Positions 25,821 through 34,340 of a stretch of DNA of 64,000 nucleotides are shown here, piece after piece. The DNA comes from Prevotella sp. Its GTDB lineage: Bacteria; Bacteroidota; Bacteroidia; Bacteroidales; Bacteroidaceae. The position numbers were made by a program, and so were the translations under genes. The notes below the pieces were generated by a model that was not told where the DNA came from, searched no databases, and saw only the letters and a list, made by a program, of their open reading frames with translations. Every line of letters starts with the position of its first letter. Positions within the stretch are counted from its first letter, which is position 1. The stretch covers positions 62,001 to 126,000 of the forward strand of contig JAFZAH010000040.1 of NCBI GenBank assembly GCA_017548275.1, read 5' to 3'.

Positions 25821-28800
25821 TTACAAACCTCTTCCATGACAGTTCTTAAACTTCTTTCCGCTTCCGCATGGACATGGTTCATTACGACCAGGCAACTTAT
25901 CTTTAATCATCGGCTGGCGTACCTGTTGACGAGCACTCTCACGCGTATCTTGCGCAGCGGCTACCTTCTGGTTCTCATCCGTCAAATCGCTGCCTTCCTT
26001 CGTCTCATTATAGCGCTGACTATGCTGCTCGGGAGCGGCTTCCTCAACCTCCTCACGAATGGCTATTTTACCACGGGTCAGGATGCTGGCGATACGGTTG
26101 TTCATATCGTCAATCATATCATCCCATAGTTTCACGCTCTCACTCTTAAAGATTTGCAGCGGGTCTTTCTGCTCGTATGATGCGTTGCGTACGCTATGCT
26201 CCAACTCGTCCAACTGGCGCAAGTTCTCTTTCCAGCAGTCATCGATGATGTGCAATGAGATAACTTTCTCAAACTGCTTCACAACAGATTTGCACTCTGT
26301 CTCGTATGCCTCTTTGAGGTTACAGGGAATTGAGTATGGTTGCGGTTGTTTACCATCTGTGATGGGAACGATGATGCGCTCATAGATGGGTCCGCCCTTG
26401 TCGTTAGCAATTCTCTCTTGTTGTTCTTCATAAACGCGCTTAATAACAGGGTTAGCACGTTCACGAATACGCTGCATCTTGATATTGAAACTCTCTATGG
26501 CTTTCTGATAAGAACGCTCTATCAAATCGTCTTTCTTCACGGTGTTGAATTCCAATTCCGTAAAAGGACATTCCATGGCGAGCACTTTCAGGAAATCTTC
26601 CTTGCAGCCTTCATAGTCATTGCGCTCAATAAATGTCGTAACACGATCCCAAATCAGATTGGCAATATCCATACCGATACGCTCTCCCATCAAAGCATGG
26701 CGGCGTTTCTCGTAAATCACCGTACGCTGTTTGTTTTTCACGTCATCGTATTCCAGCAAGCGTTTACGGATACCGAAGTTGTTTTCCTCCACTTTCTTCT
26801 GAGCACGTTCGATGCTCTTACTGATCATGCTGTGCTCGATACGCTCGCCTTCCTCAAAACCAAGACGGTCCATCACACGGGCAATCTTCTCAGAAGCGAA
26901 CAGACGCATCAGTTTGTCTTCCAATGACACATAGAACACGGATGAACCCGGGTCACCCTGACGTCCTGCACGACCACGCAACTGACGGTCCACACGGCGA
27001 CTCTCATGGCGCTCTGTACCGATGATGGCTAAACCACCGGCATCACGCACCTCGGGGCTCAACTTGATATCCGTACCACGACCAGCCATGTTGGTGGCGA
27101 TAGTCACGGCACCCTTGCCGTCTGTGCTTTGACCTGCCTGTGCCACAATGTCAGCCTCACGCTGGTGCAATTTAGCATTCAGCACATTGTGGGGAATGTT
27201 GCGCATCTTCAGCATTCGCGACAGCAATTCAGAGATTTCAACCGAGGTGGTACCGACCAGTGTGGGTCGTCCGCTCTCACGCATGGCTACTATCTCTTCA
27301 ATCACTGCGCTGTATTTCTCGCGTGCGGTCTTATACACACGGTCGTTCATGTCATTACGGGCAATAGGCCGGTTGGTTGGTATCTCCACAACATCCAGTT
27401 TGTAGATGTCCCAGAACTCACCCGCCTCAGTGATGGCGGTACCGGTCATACCTGCCAACTTATGATACATGCGGAAATAGTTTTGCAAGGTAATCGTAGC
27501 GTAGGTCTGAGTGGCGGCTTCCACCTTCACATGCTCTTTTGCCTCAACAGCCTGATGCAGTCCGTCGCTCCAACGGCGACCTTCCATGATACGACCGGTC
27601 TGCTCATCGACAATCTTTACCTCACCATCAATAACTACATACTCGTCGTCCTTGTAGAACATAGTGTATGCTTTCAGCAACTGCTGCAAGGTATGCACAC
27701 GTTCGCTCTGCACAGCATAGTATTGCATCAGCGCGTCTTTCTCGTTGATGCGCTCCTCGTCGGTCAAATCGGTGCGAGACTCCAGTTCTGACAACTGAGA
27801 GGTGATGTCGGGCAACACGAACAAATCCTTATCATCCACCTGCTTGGCCAGCCAATCTGTACCCTTATCAGTCAAATCAACCGAGTTGATTTTCTCATCC
27901 ACCACGAAATACAATGGTTCAATGGCTTCGGGCATACGACGGTTGTTGTTGGCCATATACTCTTCCTCGGTTGAAAGCATACCAGCCTTGATACCTTCCT
28001 CTGACAAGTATTTAATCAGTGCTTTGTTCTTCGGCAAAGCCTTGTGTGTACGGTAAAGTGAAAGGAAACCTTCCTGCTGCAATTTCTGGTCATTCGTTTC
28101 ACGGCCCTTCGTGATTTTCACTTTTGCGTCAGCAAGCAATTCGGTGGCAAGACGACGCTGTACACCTACCAATTTCTCCACCAACGGCTGATACTCTTCA
28201 AACATCTGGTCATCACCTTTCGGCACAGGACCAGAAATAATCAAAGGCGTACGGGCATCGTCAATCAACACAGAGTCAACCTCATCGACGATAGCATAGT
28301 TATGTGAGCGCTGCACCAGGTCATCAGGAGAGATGGCCATGTTGTCACGAAGATAGTCGAAACCGAACTCATTGTTTGTGCCAAAGGTGATGTCAGCCTG
28401 ATATGCACGACGGCGCTCTGCGCTGTTGGGGCGGTGTTTGTCAATACAATCGACCGACAAACCATTGAACATATAGAGCGGACCCATCCATTCCGAGTCA
28501 CGTTTTGCCAAATAGTCGTTCACCGTCACCACATGTACGCCATTACCAGTCAAGGCATTCAAGAACACGGGGAGCGTAGCGACCAGTGTTTTACCCTCAC
28601 CAGTGGCCATCTCGGCAATCTTTCCTTGATGAAGCACTGCACCACCAAACAACTGCACGTCATAGTGAACCATGTCCCATTTCAGGTCATTACCGCCAGC
28701 TACCCAGTGATTGTGATAGTATGCCTTATCGCCGTCAATATGCACAAAATCATGTGTGACAGCCAATTCGCGGTCGAAGTCGGTCGCAGTCACTTCCACT

Positions 28801-29177
28801 AACTCATTTTCTGCAAAACGGCGTGCCGTCTCCTTCACGATGCTGAATGCGACAGGAAGCACTTTATCCAACTCCTTTTCATATAAATCGAGAACATGCT
28901 TCTCTATCTTGTCTATCTTGTTAAAAATAGCTTCACGGTCCTCAATCGGAGTGTCCTCGATCGTGTCCTTCAATCTGGCTATCTCTTCTTTCTCTGCCAG
29001 GGCAGAGTCTTGAACCTGACGCTGTATTTCTTTCGTCTTCGCGCGCAATTCATCATTGCTCAATGCCTGAATGGTTGGATAGATAGCTTTCACCTCATCC
29101 ACAATCGGCTGAATCAGTTTCATGTCACGGGTCGACTTACTGCCGAACAATGACTGCAAAATTTGTGTAAAACCCAT
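25821..29177 (-). CDS. secA: Preprotein translocase ATPase SecA
   Basis: 1118 residues, the long Bacteroidota form with an expanded NBD1/PPXD region. It drives secretory proteins through SecYEG. Visible: [14 protein letters not shown] (Walker A), [51 protein letters not shown] (Walker B/DEVD), [12 protein letters not shown], and [16 protein letters not shown] (motif VI). The C-terminal SEC-C zinc site is [17 protein letters not shown] (CxCx8CH), which binds SecB or ribosomes. It follows the DUF4105 gene by 6 bases. Confidence 0.98.
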   Translation of the reverse strand: MGFTQILQSLFGSKSTRDMKLIQPIVDEVKAIYPTIQALSNDELRAKTKEIQRQVQDSALAEKEEIARLKDTIEDTPIEDREAIFNKIDKIEKHVLDLYEKELDKVLPVAFSIVKETARRFAENELVEVTATDFDRELAVTHDFVHIDGDKAYYHNHWVAGGNDLKWDMVHYDVQLFGGAVLHQGKIAEMATGEGKTLVATLPVFLNALTGNGVHVVTVNDYLAKRDSEWMGPLYMFNGLSVDCIDKHRPNSAERRRAYQADITFGTNNEFGFDYLRDNMAISPDDLVQRSHNYAIVDEVDSVLIDDARTPLIISGPVPKGDDQMFEEYQPLVEKLVGVQRRLATELLADAKVKITKGRETNDQKLQQEGFLSLYRTHKALPKNKALIKYLSEEGIKAGMLSTEEEYMANNNRRMPEAIEPLYFVVDEKINSVDLTDKGTDWLAKQVDDKDLFVLPDITSQLSELESRTDLTDEERINEKDALMQYYAVQSERVHTLQQLLKAYTMFYKDDEYVVIDGEVKIVDEQTGRIMEGRRWSDGLHQAVEAKEHVKVEAATQTYATITLQNYFRMYHKLAGMTGTAITEAGEFWDIYKLDVVEIPTNRPIARNDMNDRVYKTAREKYSAVIEEIVAMRESGRPTLVGTTSVEISELLSRMLKMRNIPHNVLNAKLHQREADIVAQAGQSTDGKGAVTIATNMAGRGTDIKLSPEVRDAGGLAIIGTERHESRRVDRQLRGRAGRQGDPGSSVFYVSLEDKLMRLFASEKIARVMDRLGFEEGERIEHSMISKSIERAQKKVEENNFGIRKRLLEYDDVKNKQRTVIYEKRRHALMGERIGMDIANLIWDRVTTFIERNDYEGCKEDFLKVLAMECPFTELEFNTVKKDDLIERSYQKAIESFNIKMQRIRERANPVIKRVYEEQQERIANDKGGPIYERIIVPITDGKQPQPYSIPCNLKEAYETECKSVVKQFEKVISLHIIDDCWKENLRQLDELEHSVRNASYEQKDPLQIFKSESVKLWDDMIDDMNNRIASILTRGKIAIREEVEEAAPEQHSQRYNETKEGSDLTDENQKVAAAQDTRESARQQVRQPMIKDKLPGRNEPCPCGSGKKFKNCHGRGL

Positions 29178-29183
29178 TATATC

Positions 29184-30371
29184 TTAGTTTATATTTTTTA
29201 CTGTTTTAAATTTCATAATGCTTCTTATCAGCAAAGACAGTGCCAATATGATCATTCCTTCGGCATAGTTTTGAAAAAATGCCAAGAAAAGGAATAACAC
29301 TATCATGCAAGCATACACTTTCCACCACCAATGACTCTTATGTAGCCGCAATTGTTTAATGACAGGGTATGCCAACAGCAGACAGAGGGGGTTCAGAACT
29401 AATATCTGAAAATTGACATTCACCGTGGGGTGCTGTGAGAAAATCATCGCTGTCAATACAACTCCGCAAAGACCGCACAGTACCATCAGTATCATGTCAT
29501 ATCCCCATAGCCATTTACCCGTCTTCCATTCAATGAGAGTGAGCACCAACGTGAGTCCCAATAGCAGCAAAGCACAGGTGCGCGGACGTAACGGAAACCC
29601 TTCTTCCACCAATTGTACACCTGAAGCCAACATCTGCTTGGTATTACTCACCAAAGGACGACGGCTGCCATCAGCACCGACAATCTCCGCGTTGGCGAAA
29701 TCATTGCTCAGATTGAAGGGCAAGAACTGTAATTCAGACTGGTTCAGCCGTTTGTCGGCTTTAACTCCCAATAACAAATCATTGCCAAATCGTGCCCACG
29801 GGCTGTCTTCGTTGTATTCCCGAATAGCATCACGATAACTCATCCCTTCTTTCTCTGAGGGCGCATACACCACCATGCCGTCAACATTTTTTACAATCAA
29901 ATCGCGTGCGCGGGTGGTGCAGTTGTCGTAAAAGTAATTATATCGGTAAAAACGGTTCTCTTTCTTGTTGTTCTCCATTAACGCACGGAAAATGCGCTGT
30001 TTCTCTGCTCTTGTCAGATTCAGATCCTGTTGTATAACCCCGCTGCCACGATTCACATATTCAGCCTTAAACTCTCCTTCTCCGAAAATTCCCATCTCAT
30101 AGTCGGTGAGACCAAATACGAAACGAAGAATAAAATTCTCACTATCAAAGTCAAATACTCCATAGTTAATGATGAAGGAGATTTTTTTTGCCTTGTCGTA
30201 CATACGTATGGCCGTATGACCATAGAGGCTGTAAATCTTACTGTGCGGATCACAGGTCAACAGACTGAATTCCAGCGAGTCAGCATTCATCTGAGCAGAT
30301 GAGTTATGTGCTCCCGAAACCAACATCAGAAGCACCACAATCAAGCGAATATACCACGCTTTCAGTTTCAC
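29184..30371 (-). CDS. DUF4105 (Lnb N-terminal domain) envelope protein
   Basis: 395 residues if started at GTG 30371, which gives MKLKAWYIRL and a clean signal peptide ending NSSAQ. A GTG at 30377 or a TTG at 30389 are alternatives, and no ATG is available. The N-terminal 240 residues are the periplasmic DUF4105 (Lnb-type) domain: LLTCDPHSKIYSLYGHTAIR, YGVFDFDS, and YNYFYDNCTTRARDLI with a Cys/His pair like NlpC-type thiol enzymes. Four or five membrane helices follow at the C-terminus. Lnb-type proteins acylate lipoproteins in some bacteria, but whether this one does is unknown. The stop is 6 bases before secA. Confidence 0.75.
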   Translation of the reverse strand: MKLKAWYIRLIVVLLMLVSGAHNSSAQMNADSLEFSLLTCDPHSKIYSLYGHTAIRMYDKAKKISFIINYGVFDFDSENFILRFVFGLTDYEMGIFGEGEFKAEYVNRGSGVIQQDLNLTRAEKQRIFRALMENNKKENRFYRYNYFYDNCTTRARDLIVKNVDGMVVYAPSEKEGMSYRDAIREYNEDSPWARFGNDLLLGVKADKRLNQSELQFLPFNLSNDFANAEIVGADGSRRPLVSNTKQMLASGVQLVEEGFPLRPRTCALLLLGLTLVLTLIEWKTGKWLWGYDMILMVLCGLCGVVLTAMIFSQHPTVNVNFQILVLNPLCLLLAYPVIKQLRLHKSHWWWKVYACMIVLFLFLAFFQNYAEGMIILALSLLIRSIMKFKTVKNIN

Positions 30372-30376
30372 GGGCA

Positions 30377-30394
30377 CAAAATTACACAAAAATA
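30377..30394 (-). promoter_or_regulatory. Overlapping -7 boxes before the DUF4105-secA genes
   Basis: Minus strand TATTTTTG (30394-30387) and TAATTTTG (30384-30377) sit back to back. No -33 TTTG is seen. If used, the leader is only a few bases and the TTG at 30389 cannot be the start, which favours GTG 30371. Confidence 0.35.
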
Positions 30395-30446
30395 TCGAGA
30401 TATAAACTAATGGCAGATAAAAAATGCTAAAAGGGATTATCTGTCA

Positions 30447-31067
30447 TTAAAATTTCGGCAGGTTCCACTGTTTATATATCACGATAAACCGTATCGCGCA
30501 AATCAAGACAAACGAGATGATAGAAGGCCATAACACATCGCCGAACACAAATCTCACGCAAAGATAATAAACGATGCCACCCATAATGGTAGGCAGAGCA
30601 TATATCTCCTTACGAAAAATGCGCGGTTCTTCATTCAGAAACATGTCACGTATCACTCCGCCAGCAACACCCGTAATGCAACCCATCATAACAGGTATCA
30701 CCATGCCACAGTCTTCACCGTTCACGTGCATCGTCTTATCGACACCGGCAATGACAAACAGCGCCAAACCTACCGTGTCGAAAACAAGCCAACTGTTCTC
30801 TATCCATTTGATGTGATGACGGAAGAACAGGAGGAAGAAAAAAGCAATAAATGTCACATACACATAATAGGTGCTGCCAAGCCAAAACACAGGGACGCCT
30901 AACAAGATGTCACGGATGGTTCCACCGCCAAGTGCAACTGAAAAACCGCAAACATATGCGCCAAACATATCAAAATCTTTTGCCGACGCATGACGGATAC
31001 CTGAGATAGTCCACATGAACACACCGGACAATTCTATAATCTTATATAATATAAGGTCACCTGTCAT
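30447..31067 (-). CDS. TRIC/YicG family membrane channel (UPF0126)
   Basis: 206 residues with about seven membrane helices. It carries the duplicated UPF0126 signature: ALGGGTIRDILLGVPVFWL in the first half and GVAGGVIRDMFLNEEPRIF in the second. Prokaryotic TRIC proteins form homotrimeric monovalent-cation channels in the inner membrane. The start lies 20 bases after the fur stop, so it is probably cotranscribed with fur. That suggests a metal or ion link but does not prove one. Confidence 0.88.
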   Translation of the reverse strand: MTGDLILYKIIELSGVFMWTISGIRHASAKDFDMFGAYVCGFSVALGGGTIRDILLGVPVFWLGSTYYVYVTFIAFFFLLFFRHHIKWIENSWLVFDTVGLALFVIAGVDKTMHVNGEDCGMVIPVMMGCITGVAGGVIRDMFLNEEPRIFRKEIYALPTIMGGIVYYLCVRFVFGDVLWPSIISFVLICAIRFIVIYKQWNLPKF

Positions 31068-31087
31068 CGTTCACAAAGTGTTGATAA

Positions 31088-31525
31088 TTAGGAATTATAG
31101 TTATCTCCACACTCTTTACAGACACCTTTCACTATGTACTCAGTCTCTTCCACCTGAAAACCTTCGGGCATCGGAACAGATGGAATCATCACGTCTGTCA
31201 GGCAAAAAGTACGGTGACACCGGCGACATGTAAGGTGTACATGCCCAGTGTGATGTTTTGTGTCAGCACATTGGCATAGACAGTATTTTTGCGCACCGCT
31301 GCCGTCATCGGTCTCATGAAGCAGATGGGCATCGCGGAGCGTTGTCAACGTACGGAAAAGTGTCGATTTGTCAACCGTAGGCAGTGCCGACTCCAAATCC
31401 GACAGGCTGAACGTGTCATGAAAATGTTGACGTATCTCATGAAGCACCAATAGCCTCACAGCCGTCACTCTGACACCAGCATTATCCAATGTCTGCTCGT
31501 CGGAGATAAGATTTCTGTCAATCAT
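31088..31525 (-). CDS. fur: Fur family metalloregulator
   Basis: 145 residues. A winged-helix N-terminus (RVTAVRLLVLHEIRQHFH, then LESALPTVDKSTLFRTLTTLRD as the recognition helix) and a C-terminal metal/dimer domain with HHTGHVHLTCRRC, then VKGVCKECG. The two CxxC pairs make the structural zinc site. Fur proteins repress iron-uptake (or zinc or peroxide) genes. feoAB lies 3 kb away. Which metal it senses cannot be told from the sequence. Confidence 0.88.
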   Translation of the reverse strand: MIDRNLISDEQTLDNAGVRVTAVRLLVLHEIRQHFHDTFSLSDLESALPTVDKSTLFRTLTTLRDAHLLHETDDGSGAQKYCLCQCADTKHHTGHVHLTCRRCHRTFCLTDVMIPSVPMPEGFQVEETEYIVKGVCKECGDNYNS

Positions 31526-31666
31526 CTATTTGTATGGATTAAATCCAATATATTGCACCTATTTTTAATACGAATGAAAGAGGCACGGCATTTGTTAAAG
31601 CAGTTGTTAATAGAACAAACAGCAACTCATTGATTAGCAATAGATTACAACCTCATTAGAAAGAAC

Positions 31667-31688
31667 GTAGGTATGGTATCATACCTAC
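31667..31688 (-). terminator. Hairpin after the phosphatase gene, possible terminator
   Basis: A 9-bp perfect stem (GTAGGTATG / CATACCTAC) with a 4-base loop lies 17 bases beyond the phosphatase stop. The minus-strand sequence that follows, GTTCTTTCT, is only a weak T-run. Confidence 0.4.
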
Positions 31689-31704
31689 ATTCTCAATCAG
31701 CGTT

Positions 31705-32559
31705 CTAACGTCTCACCGTCTTTTGTCCTTGGCTGATAATCACGCCACGAGTGCTGTCGGTTGCAGGGGTGCCACTTATTGTATATGCCTTTGTTGAGGT
31801 TGACGGATGTTTGTCCATCTCAAGATGTGGCACAGCGGTGGGATTTTGTTTTTCCTTGAATTCCTTACGGGCTTTCTTCATCTGCTCCAAGAATCGTTCA
31901 CTGGTGTGGAGACGGGCAAAGGCGACTGAGGCGGCCAGACGGGCAGCGTCAGTGTCGCTCTGCCAATGGGCACCCACCACAATACGATTTTCACCATAAC
32001 GGTAACCACGGACAAGAATTTCATTCGCACGGTCGGGATTGATTTCCATCATCAACAAAGCAGAACTCCAGCCGAGCAATGTATGTCCTGATGGGTATGA
32101 GCCATTCTTACGGAGTGCTTCCTCTTCTTCTGGGGTCAGTGTCGATTCATTGAACACCATGAAGGGGCGGCGGCGCATATATTTCCTCTTAGGCTTTGTA
32201 CAGATACTATCACATGTGGCTGTACCTTCCAGTAACACCTTATATATTTCAGGTGTGTCTTCTTTGGTAATCTTCATGCCAAAGGCATCCTCAAACTCAT
32301 CAAGTATTGTCTGAAGACCATAAACGGCATCACGTGTAGCCTGATCTGCGCGTTCAGGGTCTTCGCGCATCTCCTTGCCCCAATAATATCTGTTCACGTC
32401 GTTGGCAAATGCGACGGAAGTGCTGTCGGGAGGTCCTGGCATAAATATCATCATGTCAGGCATCTCATCCGTAGTAAAATACGCATCAACAACTTCTTCT
32501 TGCGCCTGGACTGCCAAAGTAAGTCCAAGTCCAAACATCAGCAAAAATATCTTTTTCAT
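31705..32559 (-). CDS. PAP2 / class A acid phosphatase
   Basis: 284 residues from ATG 32559, where the signal peptide MKKIFLLMFGLGL...VQAQ begins. The longer frame from 32592 overlaps the probable transcription start. The three-part phosphatase signature is complete: KRKYMRRRP (Kx6RP), YPSGHTLLGW (PSGH), and ENRIVVGAHWQSD (Rx5Hx3D), with the nucleophilic His in the last. It is a periplasmic non-specific phosphomonoesterase of the PhoN/PhoC type. Single-gene unit. Confidence 0.9.
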   Translation of the reverse strand: MKKIFLLMFGLGLTLAVQAQEEVVDAYFTTDEMPDMMIFMPGPPDSTSVAFANDVNRYYWGKEMREDPERADQATRDAVYGLQTILDEFEDAFGMKITKEDTPEIYKVLLEGTATCDSICTKPKRKYMRRRPFMVFNESTLTPEEEEALRKNGSYPSGHTLLGWSSALLMMEINPDRANEILVRGYRYGENRIVVGAHWQSDTDAARLAASVAFARLHTSERFLEQMKKARKEFKEKQNPTAVPHLEMDKHPSTSTKAYTISGTPATDSTRGVIISQGQKTVRR

Positions 32560-32596
32560 AATTTGATATAGTTTATAGAGTTTTTCTTTCATGCGG

Positions 32597-32604
32597 CAAA
32601 TGTA
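32597..32604 (-). promoter_or_regulatory. -7 box for the acid phosphatase gene
   Basis: Minus strand TACATTTG, 37 bases before ATG 32559. No clear -33 TTTG. Confidence 0.4.
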
Positions 32605-32629
32605 CGAATAATTGTTGTAATATCACATT

Positions 32630-32680
32630 ATGAAAAGAAAAATCAGCCGATTTCAAGTATATTTTTGAAAACGGCTGATT
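32630..32680 (-). terminator. Intrinsic terminator of the aldo/keto reductase gene
   Basis: AATCAGCCG (32641-32649) pairs with CGGCTGATT (32672-32680), and an inner TTTCAA/TTGAAA stem extends it past one A-A mismatch. On the minus strand the stem is followed by TTTTTCTTTTC. It lies 20 bases beyond the stop codon at 32701. Confidence 0.8.
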
Positions 32681-32700
32681 ATTTTGCACCGAGAAATACA

Positions 32701-34065
32701 CTACCCTCGGTTTCTTAACGTCTCGACAATTCGTCCCATCTGATTAGGGATGCGGATTGATTGCGGACACTTCGACAGACACTCCTCGCAATCTTGACAG
32801 GCTTTTGCCCAAGTCTTCTCGTCGGGTAATGCTTTCTTATATCCGTCGATAAACTTTTGCTTTTGTATTGCATAGTCGGGCGACTGACGGTCAGGCAAAG
32901 GCAACACGTGTTCATGGATGGCTTCATTGTAATATGCGAAATTGCCAGGAATATCCACTCCATATGGACAGGGCATACAATAAGCACACGTGGTACATGG
33001 AATGGTCGGGAAACCTGACATGACATCAGCAATTTTAGCCAATAGTGCATTTTCGCTTTCCGTACACGGATCAAGCGGCGAGAAGGTCTCCACGTTTTCT
33101 ATTAAATGCTCCATGCGGTTCATGCCGCTCAACGTGGTAAGGATATTCGTGTTTGAGCCTACCCAGCGGAACGCCAATCGTGCAGGGTTGTCATTAGGAC
33201 GAAGCGTTTCCAATTCATCTAACTGTTCTTGCTGCAAACGGGCCAATGCGCCTCCACGCAACGGTTCCATCACCACACATTGAATGTCGAGTTTCTGACA
33301 TTTATTATAGAGGTATTCAGCGTCGGCATCTTTCTTCCCACTATTTCCAAGTCCGGCATGACGCCAGTCAAGATAGTTCATCTGAATCTGCACAAAATCC
33401 CAGTGGTAATCATCATTATGGTCAAGTAACCAGTCAAAAGCCTTCACATCGCCATGATAGGAGAACCCTAAGTGCTTGATACGTCCGGCTTTTCGTTCTT
33501 CCAGCAAGAAATCTAACAGTCCATTGTCAATGAAACGGCCCTTTACCGCTTCAACGCCCCCGTTACCGATACTATGAAGGAGATAATAATCGATATAATC
33601 CACCTTTAATCGTTCGAAAGACTGATAATACATGCTTTTCGAATCCTCCAAAGACCATAGATTTTGGTTCTGGTTCGACATCTTCGTAGCAATAAAGTAT
33701 TTTTCACGGGGATAGCGTGAGAGGGAATTTCCGGTCAAGACCTCAGACCGTCCACGCATATACATCGGGGCTGTATCGAAATAATTAACCCCATGTTCGA
33801 TGGCATAGTCCACCAGTTGGTCCACCTCTTCCTGGTTATCGGGCAGACGCATCATGCCAAAGCCCAACAAGGATATTTGTTCGCCGCTTCCGTGCTGCAC
33901 ACGATAGGTCATGCGGATATCTTTCACGGAGATTTTCTCATCTTCCGCAAACACGTTCAATGGTTTTAAGGCCATCAATGCCATAGCCGAACCCGCACCA
34001 ATGCCCAAGCGGCGCAGAAACTCCCTACGGCTCATGTCGCTCTTATTCCTCTTATTCTTATTCAT
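32701..34065 (-). CDS. Tat-exported aldo/keto reductase with ferredoxin-like C-terminus
   Basis: 454 residues. A twin-arginine leader (SRREFLRRLGIG) is followed by a hydrophobic stretch ending near VFAED. The central 300 residues are an AKR barrel: LGFGMMRLP, NYFDTAPMYMRGRSE (catalytic Asp/Tyr), YLLHSIGNG. The C-terminus has two cysteine clusters, CTTCAYCMPCPYGVDIP and CQDCEECLSKCPQSI, of the 4Fe-4S type. This layout recurs in Bacteroidota as a predicted oxidoreductase. Folding with a cofactor before export fits the Tat signal. Substrate unknown. Confidence 0.88.
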   Translation of the reverse strand: MNKNKRNKSDMSRREFLRRLGIGAGSAMALMALKPLNVFAEDEKISVKDIRMTYRVQHGSGEQISLLGFGMMRLPDNQEEVDQLVDYAIEHGVNYFDTAPMYMRGRSEVLTGNSLSRYPREKYFIATKMSNQNQNLWSLEDSKSMYYQSFERLKVDYIDYYLLHSIGNGGVEAVKGRFIDNGLLDFLLEERKAGRIKHLGFSYHGDVKAFDWLLDHNDDYHWDFVQIQMNYLDWRHAGLGNSGKKDADAEYLYNKCQKLDIQCVVMEPLRGGALARLQQEQLDELETLRPNDNPARLAFRWVGSNTNILTTLSGMNRMEHLIENVETFSPLDPCTESENALLAKIADVMSGFPTIPCTTCAYCMPCPYGVDIPGNFAYYNEAIHEHVLPLPDRQSPDYAIQKQKFIDGYKKALPDEKTWAKACQDCEECLSKCPQSIRIPNQMGRIVETLRNRG

Positions 34066-34097
34066 GATACTTGTGTTTTCGAGTGTAATTTATGTTG

Positions 34098-34129
34098 CAA
34101 AGATAATGATATCCTATCAAAATTGCAAA
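34098..34129 (-). promoter_or_regulatory. Promoter of the aldo/keto reductase gene
   Basis: Minus strand TTTG (34129-34126), 20 bases, then TATCTTTG (34105-34098): a good -33/-7 pair, 33 bases before the ATG. Confidence 0.7.
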
Positions 34130-34260
34130 TATTCTATACTGTTTTTTCTTATTGGAATGATGTTGCGGTAGCAGTTGAAGAAGTAAGGAATAAAGGGTTT
34201 AGAAGTAATAGGTATCCCCATTTGTAGGTATTTGTAGAAGGTATGTGGATTGAAATGATA

Positions 34261-34288
34261 TTTGAATGAGAAATATTATGTATTTTTG
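34261..34288 (+). promoter_or_regulatory. Candidate promoter of feoAB
   Basis: TATTTTTG at 34281-34288 is an exact -7 box. The nearest TTTG (34261-34264) is only 16 bases upstream, shorter than usual, so the -33 call is weak. About 50 bases separate the box from the ATG. No Fur box was recognised by eye. Confidence 0.45.
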
Positions 34289-34340
34289 CAGATTGAAATA
34301 ACGTGTATGAGGTACTCTCTTCCACAAAGAGACAAGACAG

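Noticed and set aside
27129-27791. Plus-strand frames opposite secA (also 25806-26927)
   Set aside because: Antisense shadows of a complete SecA gene. No start context or family match.
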